64,000 nt of DNA from an uncultured Thalassolituus sp. (GCF_950066645.1 NZ_CATMFB010000018.1:1-64000), one strand, 5' to 3'; shown: positions 8,006 through 17,893, counted from the first letter of the stretch. Made by a program: numbers and translations. Notes: a model not told the origin generated them from the letters alone.

Positions 8006-10027
8006 ATGGCTAACCCACTGTCACACCTGCAAACGCAACACGCGCACAGTGCTGATCACAAAGCACTGCTTGAAGCGGCCAGCCGCTGCTACACCGACGC
8101 CACGCGCTCCGACGACGTGCGTATGCTGGCGTCTGCTGCTGAGCTGGCGCTGCAAGCGTGGCAACTCAATAACAGCTACCTTCCCGGCATCAACCTGCTT
8201 GCCCGGATCGCTCTGCATCGCGGCCTGCTGGACGAAGCCAGAGACTGGGTAAATTCTGGTCTTGCTCTTAAAGCAGACAGCACGTCACTGCTCTACAGCG
8301 CGGGCCACATCGCTCTGGCAGCCAACGACCTCGACGAAGCAGAAAGCTGTTTCGAACACGCCTGCCGTATCTCACGCGTAAATACTAAGGCGGCTGTATT
8401 TCTGGCACACGTACGATTGCTGAAAGGCGATTATGTTGAAGCCTTTCAGCAATACCGCGAGCTGATCAAAACCCGGGCCGACGACCCTCAGGTCCGAAAC
8501 AAGTTATTTGAGGCCACCAGCTATATCACCGCCGATTTCTATTCTCAGGAACTGGAAGAGGAACTGCTGCGCTGGTTTGAATTTGAAGATGTCGACTACA
8601 GTCAGCTGCGGGGCCTGACCACCTCATTGTTGAAGCACAAACTCAGACTGTCAGAAGCTGGTTGTCCTCTTGAGATTGAAACACTCGCGGCCGACCCGTT
8701 ACTGATCAAAGCGCTCAGCCACTTCTGTTTCGCCGATCCTCTGTTCGAGCGCCTGTTGATGACACTGCGGCAGAGTATTCTGCTGTCGAGCAGCCGTCAG
8801 CTGGCCATCAGCAGTCATTTTCTTCCTCTGGTCGTGGCGATCGCGCATCAGTGCGAGCTGAATGATGCGGTCTGGTATATCAGCCCGCACGAGCAGAGCC
8901 TGACAGAACAGCTGACGGCGCTGGCCGGAAGAATTCTGACCATTGATAACCTGCATAGCGATGACGTCACCGGTCTGTTGCTGCTGATCATGATGTACCA
9001 GCCGCTAAGCACCACCCCACTGTTCAGCCGGATTGCCGGTGCAGAATGGGCATGGCCAGAGCATCTGACCGCACTGATGAACCGAGCGATCCGACAACCG
9101 CAGGTTCTGCTTCAGCTTGCCCGCGAAATTCCGGATCTTGGACTCAGCGCCAGCTCCACATCAGCCCGGGTGCGTGCTCAGTATGAAACTCATCCGTACC
9201 CGAGCTGGAACAGCCTGGGATACAACCAACCGGCAGACTATTATGCGTCGCTGCAGGCACTTTTCCCGTCTCAACTGAACGACCTGGCGTCGGGCAGTCA
9301 TGGGATCAACGTGCTTGTCGCCGGATGCGGAACAGGCCGCCATGCTCTGCGCCTTGCACGCTACTTCCACAAACTGAATGTCACCGCGATGGATCTCAGC
9401 TCAGCCTCGCTGGCGTACGCACAGATGAAAGCGGAAGAATATCGTCTTAACGTAGACTTCGTTCAGGGTGACATTCTCGTTTCAGAACGACTGGGACAGG
9501 ATTTTGACGTCATTGAGTGCTCTGGTGTGCTTCACCACATGAAGAGCCCGGAAGCTGGCCTGAAAGCCCTTGTAGCACGCCTGCGCAACGGAGGGCTGAT
9601 GAAGATTGCACTCTATAGTCGTCAGGCTCGAACATTGGTTACCGAGCTACGTAAAGAACTTGCCGGTGACATACCAGAATCCGAAAGTGACATCCGTCGG
9701 GTACGTGAAGCTCTGCTACAACAGAACAGCGACGACTGGGCCGGAATATTTCAGTCACCGGATTTCTATAATCTCAGTGCCTGCCGCGATCTCCTGTTTC
9801 ACGCACAGGAACATGTGTTTGATCTTCAGGAAATCCGGCGCATGATCGAGCATTGTGGACTCGATTGGGTGGGTATCGTCCCTCCGGCGGGTGCGCGTAC
9901 ACTCGCCAGAAACGAACTGAAACTCGCGCCGGAAAACCTCACACTGAATGACTGGCACACGCTGGAGCAACTGCACCCTGCGTTGTTCTCCGGCATGTAT
10001 CAGTTTTATGTGCGGAAACCGCAGTGA
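8006..10027 (+). CDS. TPR-repeat SAM-dependent methyltransferase, flagellar-regulon candidate
   Basis: This is a two-part protein of 673 residues. The N-terminal half (to about 190) has TPR-like helical pairs (LEAASRCYTDA, LALQAWQLNNSYLPGINLLA, AESCFEHACRIS). A central helical region follows. The C-terminal part is a class I SAM methyltransferase with motif I VLVAGCGTGRHAL at about 436-448, an acidic residue in MDLS for the ribose, and VIECSGVLHHM as motif IV. The linker motif QYETHPYPSW recurs in this family as far as I know. GAGGGG precedes the ATG at 8006; an earlier ATG at 7982 has none. The substrate is unknown. The sigma-54 promoter and neighbours suggest a flagellar protein, possibly flagellin. 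It ends one base from ung, tail to tail. Confidence 0.8.
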   Translation: MANPLSHLQTQHAHSADHKALLEAASRCYTDATRSDDVRMLASAAELALQAWQLNNSYLPGINLLARIALHRGLLDEARDWVNSGLALKADSTSLLYSAGHIALAANDLDEAESCFEHACRISRVNTKAAVFLAHVRLLKGDYVEAFQQYRELIKTRADDPQVRNKLFEATSYITADFYSQELEEELLRWFEFEDVDYSQLRGLTTSLLKHKLRLSEAGCPLEIETLAADPLLIKALSHFCFADPLFERLLMTLRQSILLSSSRQLAISSHFLPLVVAIAHQCELNDAVWYISPHEQSLTEQLTALAGRILTIDNLHSDDVTGLLLLIMMYQPLSTTPLFSRIAGAEWAWPEHLTALMNRAIRQPQVLLQLAREIPDLGLSASSTSARVRAQYETHPYPSWNSLGYNQPADYYASLQALFPSQLNDLASGSHGINVLVAGCGTGRHALRLARYFHKLNVTAMDLSSASLAYAQMKAEEYRLNVDFVQGDILVSERLGQDFDVIECSGVLHHMKSPEAGLKALVARLRNGGLMKIALYSRQARTLVTELRKELAGDIPESESDIRRVREALLQQNSDDWAGIFQSPDFYNLSACRDLLFHAQEHVFDLQEIRRMIEHCGLDWVGIVPPAGARTLARNELKLAPENLTLNDWHTLEQLHPALFSGMYQFYVRKPQ

Positions 10028-10028
10028 G

Positions 10029-10706
10029 TTAAATCTGCCAGTTAACTGGCGCCTCTCCGCGGCTGATTAAATAATCATTAATCGTAGAAAACTGGCGGTT
10101 ACCAAAAAACCCTCGATGTGCCGACAGTGGCGACGGGTGCACAGATTCCAGAACCAGATGCTTTGTGCGGTCAATGACCGCACCTTTTTTCTGCGCGTAG
10201 CTACCCCACAGAACAAACACCAGGCCTTCTCTCTGGACATTCAGTGCGGCAATGGCAGCGTCGGTAAATTGTTCCCACCCTTTCTTCTGATGAGATCCGG
10301 CCTTCGCCTGCTCAACCGTTAACGTCGCATTTAACAACAGCACACCCTGATCAGCCCACGGTGTTAAATCACCCGAACCGCTCATGGTTAATCCGAGATC
10401 CTGCTGAATTTCTTTAAAAATATTCACCAGCGACGGAGGCACTTTCACACTCTGAGGCACAGAGAAACTCAACCCCATTGCCTGACCCGGACCGTGGTAA
10501 GGGTCCTGCCCGATAATCACCACCCGCACCTGATCGAAAGGCGTATGATTAAAGGCATTAAAAATCAGAGGGCCTGGAGGGTATATCGTTTTACCGGCGG
10601 ATTTTTCGGCCTGCAGAAATTCTTTTAAATTCTGCATGTAAGGTTGGTCGAATTCAGAACCAATCATGGCCTGCCAGGAGGGATGGAGTTCACCGGGTTT
10701 GGTCAT
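10029..10706 (-). CDS. ung: Uracil-DNA glycosylase
   Basis: Ung removes uracil from DNA in base-excision repair. The 225 residues carry the family-1 signatures: the water-activating loop [18 protein letters not shown] (catalytic Asp), the uracil-binding LLNATLTV, and the DNA-binding loop [13 protein letters not shown] with the catalytic His. Length is normal. It converges on the TPR-methyltransferase gene with a one-base gap and has no functional link to the flagellar genes around it. Confidence 0.97.
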   Translation of the reverse strand: MTKPGELHPSWQAMIGSEFDQPYMQNLKEFLQAEKSAGKTIYPPGPLIFNAFNHTPFDQVRVVIIGQDPYHGPGQAMGLSFSVPQSVKVPPSLVNIFKEIQQDLGLTMSGSGDLTPWADQGVLLLNATLTVEQAKAGSHQKKGWEQFTDAAIAALNVQREGLVFVLWGSYAQKKGAVIDRTKHLVLESVHPSPLSAHRGFFGNRQFSTINDYLISRGEAPVNWQI

Positions 10707-10735
10707 GAGCTGTCCTTGAAAATGTTGTTCAGCGC

Positions 10736-10764
10736 CTGGATCCCCGCCTTCGCGGGGATGACAG
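10736..10764 (+). repeat. Single copy of GC-rich hairpin repeat (type A)
   Basis: CTGGATCCCCGC, CTTC, then GCGGGGATGACAG form a perfect 8-bp stem. The same unit recurs four times in the array at 43123-43472, so it is a dispersed intergenic repeat. Confidence 0.85.
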
Positions 10765-10773
10765 ATAAGTAGC

Positions 10774-10797
10774 GCGATACAGGTAACTACTTACGCC
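10774..10797. repeat. 24-bp direct repeat, left copy
   Basis: It matches 10935-10958 at 22 of 24 positions. The right copy covers the end of lysS. The hairpin repeat element lies between the two copies. Confidence 0.8.
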
Positions 10798-10846
10798 CTG
10801 AGGCGTCAGCGAGCGTCGCCTGAAAACCTACCTGGGAGCGTCACCG

Positions 10847-10937
10847 AAGAAGGCAGAACAAGGCGCAGCTAGCTTCGGTAGCGGAGCGTACTTTAGTACG
10901 TGAGCATTCCGGAGCTAGCTGCAACACAGTTCTGGCG
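10847..10937. repeat. Dispersed hairpin repeat element, copy 1
   Basis: It shares an outer frame (GAAGGCAGAACAAGGCG to AACACAGTTCT) and core (GGAGCGTACTTTAGTACGTG then AGCATTCCG) with the element at 12561-12655. GCAGCTAGCT and AGCTAGCTGC form a perfect 10-bp stem. The stem sequence differs from copy 2 but still pairs. Confidence 0.75.
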
Positions 10938-10958
10938 ATGCAGGTAGCTACTTACGCC
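10935..10958. repeat. 24-bp direct repeat, right copy (end of lysS)
   Basis: Contains the last two codons and stop of lysS. It is nearly identical to 10774-10797. The pair may be a duplication that flanked insertion of the hairpin element. Confidence 0.75.
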
Positions 10959-12472
10959 AATGGTTTCATATGCGGGAAAAGAATCACATCTTTGATGGTA
11001 TGCGAATCGGTAAACAACATCACCAGACGGTCGATACCAATCCCCTCACCCGCTGTCGGTGGCAGGCCGTATTCCAGCGCACGAACGTAGTCTGCATCGT
11101 AGTGCATCGCTTCGTCATCACCGGCGTCTTTCTCTTCAACCTGTTTACGGAAACGTGCCGCCTGATCTTCAGCGTCGTTAAGTTCCGAGAAGCCGTTTGC
11201 CAGTTCACGGCCACCGACGAAGAATTCGAAACGGTCGGTCACGAATGGGTTGTCATCGTTACGACGCGCCAGTGGTGATACTTCCCATGGATATTCGGTA
11301 ATAAAGGTTGGCTGATCCAGTTTCTCTTCGGCAGTCGCTTCAAAGATTTCACAAATCAGCTTACCTGGCCCCCAACCGGCTTCTTTCGGGCCAAGGTGAA
11401 TGCCTACCTGTTGGGCGTATTTTTTCAGCGTTTCAATATTATTTTCTGCGTCGTTCAGTACCGCCAGATCCATATCCGGGTTGTACTGCTTAATCGCATC
11501 AACCATAGTGATACGCTGGAATGGCTGAGCAAAATCGTATTCCGACTCGCCGTATTTAATCGTCGTGTTACCGATGACGGTCTCAGCGATAAAACGCAGC
11601 ATGCCTTCTGTGAGATCCATCATGTCACGGTAATCAGCATACGCCTGATAGAACTCAATCATAGTGAATTCAGGGTTGTGACGCGTACTCAGACCTTCGT
11701 TACGGAAGTTACGGTTAATCTCGAACACACGTTCGAAGCCACCGACCACCAGACGCTTCAGATACAGCTCAGGCGCAATACGCAGGAACATATCGATATC
11801 CAGCGCGTTGTGGTGAGTCTCAAACGGCTTCGCACTTGCACCACCCGGGATGGTCTGAAGCATGGGCGTTTCTACTTCCATAAAGCCGCGCTGCGACAGG
11901 TAGAAACGGATGCCTTCGATAATTTTTGAACGCAGCAGAAAGGTTTTGCGCGTTTCTTCGTTGATGATCAGATCTACGTAACGCTGACGGTATTTCAGCT
12001 CCTGATCGGCCAGACCGTGGAATTTGTCTGGCAGCGGACGCAGAGACTTTGTCAGAATCTGGAAATCGCTCAGTTCCGCAACATCAACGTACAGTTCGCC
12101 TTTGCCTGAAAGGTGCAGAACACCCGTCGCACAGACGATGTCACCGACATCCAGCGCCTGCCAGGCTTCGCTTTCTTTCTGCAGTGGCTTAGCCATATAT
12201 ACCTGCAGCGAACCGGTCGCATCCTGAAGGCCGATAAACGGACCACCACGACGCATCACGCGACCCGCTACGGCAACGCGATTGCCTTCTTCGACCAGAG
12301 TCTCTTTGCTCTTCTCACCGTGCTGCTTTTTCAGGTCACCGGCCAGATTTTCGCGGCGGAAATCATTCGGGTGGCCATTGGATTTACTGCCTTCACGGAG
12401 TTTGTCGAGTTTTGCACGACGCTCAGCGATGAGTTTGTTTTCTTCCTGAGCGGTTTGGTTCTGGTCGGTCAT
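10952..12472 (-). CDS. lysS: Lysyl-tRNA synthetase, class II
   Basis: It charges tRNA-Lys with lysine in the cytoplasm. The 506 residues are typical for LysS. An N-terminal OB-fold tRNA-binding domain ([20 protein letters not shown]) precedes the class II catalytic domain. That domain has motif 2 [20 protein letters not shown] and motif 3 [17 protein letters not shown] chose the ATG giving [14 protein letters not shown], as in other LysS proteins; an upstream in-frame extension of 21 codons looks non-coding. It lies downstream of prfB, the conserved prfB-lysS order, separated by a hairpin repeat element. Confidence 0.97.
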   Translation of the reverse strand: MTDQNQTAQEENKLIAERRAKLDKLREGSKSNGHPNDFRRENLAGDLKKQHGEKSKETLVEEGNRVAVAGRVMRRGGPFIGLQDATGSLQVYMAKPLQKESEAWQALDVGDIVCATGVLHLSGKGELYVDVAELSDFQILTKSLRPLPDKFHGLADQELKYRQRYVDLIINEETRKTFLLRSKIIEGIRFYLSQRGFMEVETPMLQTIPGGASAKPFETHHNALDIDMFLRIAPELYLKRLVVGGFERVFEINRNFRNEGLSTRHNPEFTMIEFYQAYADYRDMMDLTEGMLRFIAETVIGNTTIKYGESEYDFAQPFQRITMVDAIKQYNPDMDLAVLNDAENNIETLKKYAQQVGIHLGPKEAGWGPGKLICEIFEATAEEKLDQPTFITEYPWEVSPLARRNDDNPFVTDRFEFFVGGRELANGFSELNDAEDQAARFRKQVEEKDAGDDEAMHYDADYVRALEYGLPPTAGEGIGIDRLVMLFTDSHTIKDVILFPHMKPLA

Positions 12473-12560
12473 TCTGCACCCATTCGTGTCTGGGAAAATT
12501 AAATTCTGTGTAGTCCGGTGAGCCTCGCCCACCACTTTGTGCGCTGAGGGCGAATTCTGC

Positions 12561-12655
12561 GAAGGCAGAGCAAGGCGGTGGTCGGTTGAGGGAGCGGAGT
12601 GTACAAGTAGTACATGAGCATCCCGAAACCGGCCACCAACACAGCTCTACCGAGC
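12561..12655. repeat. Dispersed hairpin repeat element, copy 2
   Basis: It has the same frame and core as copy 1 near 10.85 kb (GAAGGCAGAGCAAGGCG, GGAGCGGAGTGTAC, AGTACATGAGCATCCCG, AACACAGCTCT). GGTGGTCGGTT pairs with AACCGGCCACC at 10 of 11 positions. It lies in the prfB-lysS gap and would be transcribed. Confidence 0.75.
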
Positions 12656-12665
12656 AGAAACGGCC

Positions 12666-13761
12666 TCAGAGGCCTTTTTTCAGGCTCGCTTCGATGAATT
12701 GATCCAAATCCCCATCGAGAACGGCCTGCGTATTACGCGTTTCAACGCCGGTACGAAGGTCTTTAATACGCGCATCGTCAAGCACGTAAGAGCGGATCTG
12801 GCTGCCCCAGCCGATATCGGCTTTGCTGTCTTCCAGCGCCTGAGACTCGGCATTACGCTTCTGCAGTTCCAGCTCATAGAGCTTGGCCTTCATCTGCTTC
12901 ATCGCCTGGTCTTTGTTCTTGTGCTGGGAACGGTCGTTCTGGCACTGAGTCACGGTGTTCGTCGGCAAGTGGGTAATACGTACCGCAGATTCGGTCCGGT
13001 TTACGTGCTGACCACCAGCACCTGAGGCGCGGTAGACGTCGATACGCAGGTCAGCCGGGTTGATCTCGATTTCGATATTGTCATCGACTTCAGGAGATAC
13101 GAACACAGACGAGAACGAGGTGTGACGACGGTTGCCGGAGTCGAACGGGCTCTTACGCACCAGACGGTGTACGCCGGTTTCAGTCCGCAGCCAGCCATAG
13201 GCATATTCGCCCTGAACGTGAATCGTGGCACCTTTGATGCCGGCGACTTCACCTTCGGAGACTTCCATCAGCTCGCCTTTGAATCCATGGGCTTCGATCC
13301 AGCGCAGATACATACGCAGAAGCATGTTGGCCCAGTCCTGTGCTTCGGTACCACCGGAGCCCGCCTGAATTTCAACGTAGCAGTTGTTTTCATCCATTTC
13401 GCCAGAGAACATGCGACGGAACTCAAGGACTTCAAGCTCACTCTGAAGGTTGTTCAGTTCGCTTTTCACGTCTTCTACGGCGTCTTCGTCGTTTTCTTCA
13501 ACGGCCATATCCAGCAGGTCACGGGCATCTCCCAGACCGCCGTCAAGGTTGTTGATGGTCTTGACCACAATCTCAAGCGCTGAACGTTCGCGGCCCAGTT
13601 CCTGAGCGCGATCCGGGTTATCCCAGACATCGCCCTGTGCAAGTTCGTGCTCTACTTCTTCGAGACGCTCAACTTTGTTGGCGTAGTCAAAGATACCCCC
13701 TAAGCACGTCGGTGCGCGCCTGAAGGTCTTTAATCTGTTCGACGATTGGATTGATTTCCAA
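12666..13761 (-). CDS. prfB: Peptide chain release factor 2, with programmed +1 frameshift
   Basis: RF2 ends translation at UGA and UAA. The catalytic GGQ lies in [16 protein letters not shown] and the stop-codon-recognising SPF in [10 protein letters not shown]. The main frame is open only to about 13,690. The first 23 sense codons lie in another frame, starting TTG GAA ATC AAT CCA (reads MEINPI, as in pseudomonads). They run to an in-frame TGA at the classical shift site. Translation across the shift gives about 364 residues, the normal length. The TTG start has AGGGG 9 bases upstream, and no ATG is available. RF2 scarcity raises frameshifting, which provides autoregulation. Confidence 0.95.
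13687..13704 (-). promoter_or_regulatory. prfB: prfB programmed frameshift site
   Basis: On the minus strand it reads CTTAGGGGGTATCTTTGA. An internal Shine-Dalgarno AGGGGG sits three bases before the slippery CTT, followed by TGA. This is identical in layout to the E. coli prfB site. Confidence 0.97.
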
Positions 13762-13871
13762 GGTGGGTACCCCTGTCGCTGTCTTACGGATGAAAATGAC
13801 GCGGCATTTTACAGTAAAGACGCAGGGGTTTCATCCGTGACAACCCAGAGAGGAGGAGTCACACGCGGTGA

Positions 13872-16800
13872 TCAGTCTTTATTCGTGCCATTCAGGGCTT
13901 CAAACTGCGCTTTCACATAGTCCAGCGTCGTGTTGAGCGTCTGGATAAGCGCGTCGTTATACAGAAACTGAGATTTCAGGCGGGCTTCCTGGGCAGAGAT
14001 ACGGGCCTCAAGCTTGTCCCGGTCTTCGCCGACGGTATCCAGGTCGTCATCCAGCGCGGACAACTTGTTGGCGATGGTGCCCCCCGAGTTACTGAGGTAG
14101 TTGTCCAGCAGGGATTTCAGCTGGTCACCAAAGCCCGAAATATAGGTGACGCTTCCACGGTTACCAATCGTGCCGCCTGTGACTTTCAGTCGTAGACCAG
14201 AAGCGTCGTCAATCTCACCACTCTGGTCTTTACCGGTCTCACCGTCACCGGCGCCGGTGACAAAACCAAACAGCGTCGCGGCACCCGCCGACACATCTTT
14301 AATCTGCACAGAGGACTCTGCGCCGGTCGTGTTCGAAATAATACCGAACTTGTTATAGGCAAAAGAGCTGGTGTCTGAGGTGTATTCAACCTTCACCGTT
14401 TTGCCTTCCGCTTTAAGCTCTGCCGTATTGTTGATCGCTACCTGGAGTGCACTCGCAAGAGCACTGCCGCTGATGTAGGTTGCAGGAAAGTTCAGCGCAA
14501 CCTCTGCTTCAATGCCATCGACGGCAATTCTGAAAGTGCTGTTGCTCGCATCCAGAACGACCGGGCTGTCAAAGCCTGCCGATTCGGCTCCGATATAGTA
14601 GCCAGGGGTTGCTTTGACATTACCATCCACTGCTCGCAGGAACTGGCCGGAACCCGTGGCTTCAACGCCGTTGATCTTACCCGCAACGTCTTTACCCGTT
14701 GGGATTTCCTGTGAGTAATTACTCACATCCTGAAGCCCCAGGAAGGCAATAGCATCGGCATCCAGCTCGGTGAATCCGATCGACGTGCCTTCGCCACCAA
14801 TCTGCACACTGAAAGATCCCAGGTTCTTCTCTGCGTCGTACTCGTATGCCACCAGCGGATCCAGGTCATAACCAAAGGTACGCGCTGATGACATCCCAAA
14901 GCCATCGTATCCGTTAGTGACGGTTTCAGCCGACAGGCCCAGAGCAGAAGCTGCGGTACCGCCAAGATTACTGACCTGAACGGACGCGGATGAACCATAA
15001 GTGGCCGCGGTTTTAACACCGTTTTTCGCTACGGTCTCAAAGTAAAGCTGGCCGCTTCCATCCACTGCCGCTTTAACATCGCCCGCTGAGTATTCACCAC
15101 TGTCGACCAGCGCGGTATCCAGCGCGCGCTGAATCACAGTCAGGTTTGACTGCTCATCATTACTGCCGGTAGTACCATCGCCGTTCACATCAACATTAAT
15201 ATTGATACCGTCGACGGTAAGCGTGAAGGTTGCATTCTGGGAAGCGGCAGAAAAATCATACCCCGTCGTGATATCAGCAAAACTGCTGGTGTAAGCACCA
15301 CGTCCATCCTGTACGACTTCAATAAATTCGTTGTGCCCGGTGGCAACTGACGAGAGCTTCAGGCCAGTGCCATCCAGACTTGCCGTAACAACACCAGCAC
15401 CATATGCGGTATCCAGAGCGGCCTGAATATCGACGATGTTATCGCCCGAATCGGAATTGACGATAATTTCCTGCTCGTTGCCCGAGACATTCAGCGTGAA
15501 GCCACCATTGGTGGTCGTAAAATCGATATTTGTGCTGATATCCCGGCTGCCCGCACTGGTTTCAGCACCCCGGACCACACCGGTGAAATTAGGATCTGTG
15601 CTCAGTGTCGCAGCCAGCTGCGTCTGAATTTCCGTCGCCAGATCGGCGCCAGTCAGATACGTGCCCGCAGAGACGGAAACAAACCCGTCGGTCTCTACAC
15701 CATCGACCTGAACTTTAAAATTAACCGCCGACGGGAATGTCAGCCCCGGATCTTTGCCGTTCGTCTTCGCGCCCTGAGTCGCATCCAGCCCCAGCAGGGT
15801 ATCCGTCACAGAAGCTCCGGTTGAAGCAATCTCGATAGAGCGGGCTGCGCCGACGGCGGAGGTCTCAAACTGCAGATAACCATTATCGTTGAAACTGGCA
15901 ATGACAGAACCAGAGAGCGAGGTCGCGTCAATCGCGCTCTGGATGGCCTGCAGGGTATCGAGCCTGTCGCCAAAGGTACCATCGCCGTTCAGGTCCTGGC
16001 CCTGGGCATTCTGGGAAACAGTGACCAGTACAGGGCCCGCACCGTCAACGTCCAGCTCAAATGTCGCATTGTTTGCCTGAAAATTGATGCCTGTTTCTGC
16101 ATCCACAGGGCGACTGCCTACGTCCGTTTTTGCCCCCTTGCCACTGAACGCATCCGCGTTCAGTGTCGTCAGTGACACGCCTTCGTACGTGCCTGCCCCA
16201 AGAGGACTGAAACCAAGCGTGTTGGCCGTATTGCCGGCAACAGACTTGATATAAACCTGAGATTCCGCCCCATATTTATTGGAAGTAATACTGAAGTTAC
16301 GGTCGGCTGAACTGTAATCAACGGATACCGAGTGGCCGAACTGAACCAACGTATCATCACTGTTGATCTGCAGCGCCAGCTCTTTAGCCAGCGCGTCGCC
16401 CGTCGCGTAATCACCGTGAGTCAGACTCACGGTAGCGTCCTTGCCATTCACATTGATGGTAAAACTGTCGTTACTGGCATCAATCTGTACCGGCGAGGCG
16501 AAATCTAACAGGGCCAGCGAGGCGGACGTATATTTCGCCTGTGTGGCCATCTGGGTAATTTCAATGTCGTAGGTGCCCGCCTTCGTATTAATGGAATCAT
16601 TCACATAGGTAATCTGGCTATCAGTCGTCACACCTGACTTAGCCAGAATACCGACGATAGACGAACGTTCCTGCGCGACAGCCGAGGTAAAAACAGACGA
16701 ATCAAACTCCAACAGGAAATCGTTGTTACGGTCAGTGTTGACGCCCAGCTCAGTCAAAGAACGGAATTTTCCGCTCAGCCCCGCAATAGGCTGAGAAATC

Positions 16801-17825
16801 AGTGAACGGATCTGTCCCTGAATTGTGCGCATGGTTGAATCACCCAGCAGTAACCCCGCCTGCTGCTGATCTGCATCGTAACCGGACAGATCATCGACGA
16901 ACTGCTTGAGTTCATTGTAGGAATCAACAAACTTCTGAATGTTCTCAACCAGGGTGTCGGTGTCTGCACTGACATTCACAGTCACCTGAGTACCAACGTC
17001 CGCACTCTGAAGATTAATCGTGACCCCCTTAATCACCTCTGCCACTGCATTGGAGGTACGGGTAATCGTGAGACCATTGACCTGCAGCTGTGCATCTTCA
17101 CCTTTACTGGTCTGCTCAAGGTTGCCGGTACCGTTCTGGGATTCGTTGTAAGCCAGTGCAGAAAGACCTGTCGTCAACAGGTTGCCGCTATCATCTGTCG
17201 CCTCGATCCGCATGGCATTCTTAGCACCGGTATCACTGGAGGTCATCAGAAGACGGTAGCCGCTGCCATCATTAATAATGGTTGCAGTCACACCCATATC
17301 GGCGGTATTGATCGCATCGCGGATGCCGCTGAGGGTACGGTTGGAGTCGTCGATAGTAATCGTTTTGGTCTGACGTTCGGTATTAACATCCTGCCCTGAA
17401 ATATTTCCGGACCCGTCGTACGTGTTAGTCCCGAAGCTGAAGGTGAGCTTGCCTGTTCCAATGATCTCGTCAAAGCTCGCGAAGGTCCCTGTCGCCAGTG
17501 AGTGCGATTTCGCTGTATTCAGCACTTCAACGTTGTAGCTGCCCGGATCGGCTGTAGACGATGTCGTGACTGTCAGAATGTCTTCGTTCGAAGAGGTGGC
17601 CTTCGTTGCTCCTGCGGCGCTCGGGCTGGCCAGCGTGTTGACTGCCGACTGCATCGTCGACATCAGAGATTTGATTTCACCATAAGCGGTGATTTTGGCT
17701 TCAATCAGTTCCTGGCGGTTATCCAGACGTAGCTCACTCACCTCTTTCTCAGCGGTGATGATCTTATCGACCAGATCTGTAGTCAGAACCCCCGAACCCA
17801 GTCCGAGTGACTCAATCGACGCCAT
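13872..17825 (-). CDS. fliD: Giant flagellar filament cap protein FliD
   Basis: FliD caps the filament and assembles flagellin. At 1317 residues it is two to three times the usual 450-650. The ends are canonical: N-terminal IESLGLGSGVLTTDLVDKII with coiled coil, the usual FliD core to about 400, and a C-terminal helical D0/D1 segment at about 1235-1317. Residues about 420-1200 are an insertion built of repeated beta-rich units of roughly 80-110 residues, seen near 447-545, 578-682, 766-845, 856-966 and 1090-1190. Typical units read NATFELDVDG, then LQAIQSAID, then GYLQFETSAVG. The frame is uninterrupted, so it is not a fusion artefact. It matches the oversized flagellin nearby. Its gene is separate from fliS. 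Confidence 0.95.
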   Translation of the reverse strand: MASIESLGLGSGVLTTDLVDKIITAEKEVSELRLDNRQELIEAKITAYGEIKSLMSTMQSAVNTLASPSAAGATKATSSNEDILTVTTSSTADPGSYNVEVLNTAKSHSLATGTFASFDEIIGTGKLTFSFGTNTYDGSGNISGQDVNTERQTKTITIDDSNRTLSGIRDAINTADMGVTATIINDGSGYRLLMTSSDTGAKNAMRIEATDDSGNLLTTGLSALAYNESQNGTGNLEQTSKGEDAQLQVNGLTITRTSNAVAEVIKGVTINLQSADVGTQVTVNVSADTDTLVENIQKFVDSYNELKQFVDDLSGYDADQQQAGLLLGDSTMRTIQGQIRSLISQPIAGLSGKFRSLTELGVNTDRNNDFLLEFDSSVFTSAVAQERSSIVGILAKSGVTTDSQITYVNDSINTKAGTYDIEITQMATQAKYTSASLALLDFASPVQIDASNDSFTINVNGKDATVSLTHGDYATGDALAKELALQINSDDTLVQFGHSVSVDYSSADRNFSITSNKYGAESQVYIKSVAGNTANTLGFSPLGAGTYEGVSLTTLNADAFSGKGAKTDVGSRPVDAETGINFQANNATFELDVDGAGPVLVTVSQNAQGQDLNGDGTFGDRLDTLQAIQSAIDATSLSGSVIASFNDNGYLQFETSAVGAARSIEIASTGASVTDTLLGLDATQGAKTNGKDPGLTFPSAVNFKVQVDGVETDGFVSVSAGTYLTGADLATEIQTQLAATLSTDPNFTGVVRGAETSAGSRDISTNIDFTTTNGGFTLNVSGNEQEIIVNSDSGDNIVDIQAALDTAYGAGVVTASLDGTGLKLSSVATGHNEFIEVVQDGRGAYTSSFADITTGYDFSAASQNATFTLTVDGININVDVNGDGTTGSNDEQSNLTVIQRALDTALVDSGEYSAGDVKAAVDGSGQLYFETVAKNGVKTAATYGSSASVQVSNLGGTAASALGLSAETVTNGYDGFGMSSARTFGYDLDPLVAYEYDAEKNLGSFSVQIGGEGTSIGFTELDADAIAFLGLQDVSNYSQEIPTGKDVAGKINGVEATGSGQFLRAVDGNVKATPGYYIGAESAGFDSPVVLDASNSTFRIAVDGIEAEVALNFPATYISGSALASALQVAINNTAELKAEGKTVKVEYTSDTSSFAYNKFGIISNTTGAESSVQIKDVSAGAATLFGFVTGAGDGETGKDQSGEIDDASGLRLKVTGGTIGNRGSVTYISGFGDQLKSLLDNYLSNSGGTIANKLSALDDDLDTVGEDRDKLEARISAQEARLKSQFLYNDALIQTLNTTLDYVKAQFEALNGTNKD

Positions 17826-17854
17826 AACAACCTCTTGCTGTAACCTACAGCCAT

Positions 17855-17893
17855 AAAAAAACCCACATAGCCTTTATCGGCCAATGCGGGTTT
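17855..17893 (-). terminator. Intrinsic terminator of flaG
   Basis: On the minus strand a 14-bp stem (AACCCGCATTGGCC with GGCTATGTGGGTT, including G-T pairs) around a GATAAA loop is followed by seven T residues. The loop side contains a perfect sigma-28 -10 sequence. Confidence 0.88.

Noticed and set aside
12666-13568. A separate truncated release factor starting at 13568
   Set aside because: The missing N-terminus is present in another frame behind the classical programmed shift site.
13872-17825. FliD length due to fusion or frameshift artefact
   Set aside because: The frame is continuous with canonical N- and C-terminal FliD ends and internally repeated units between them.
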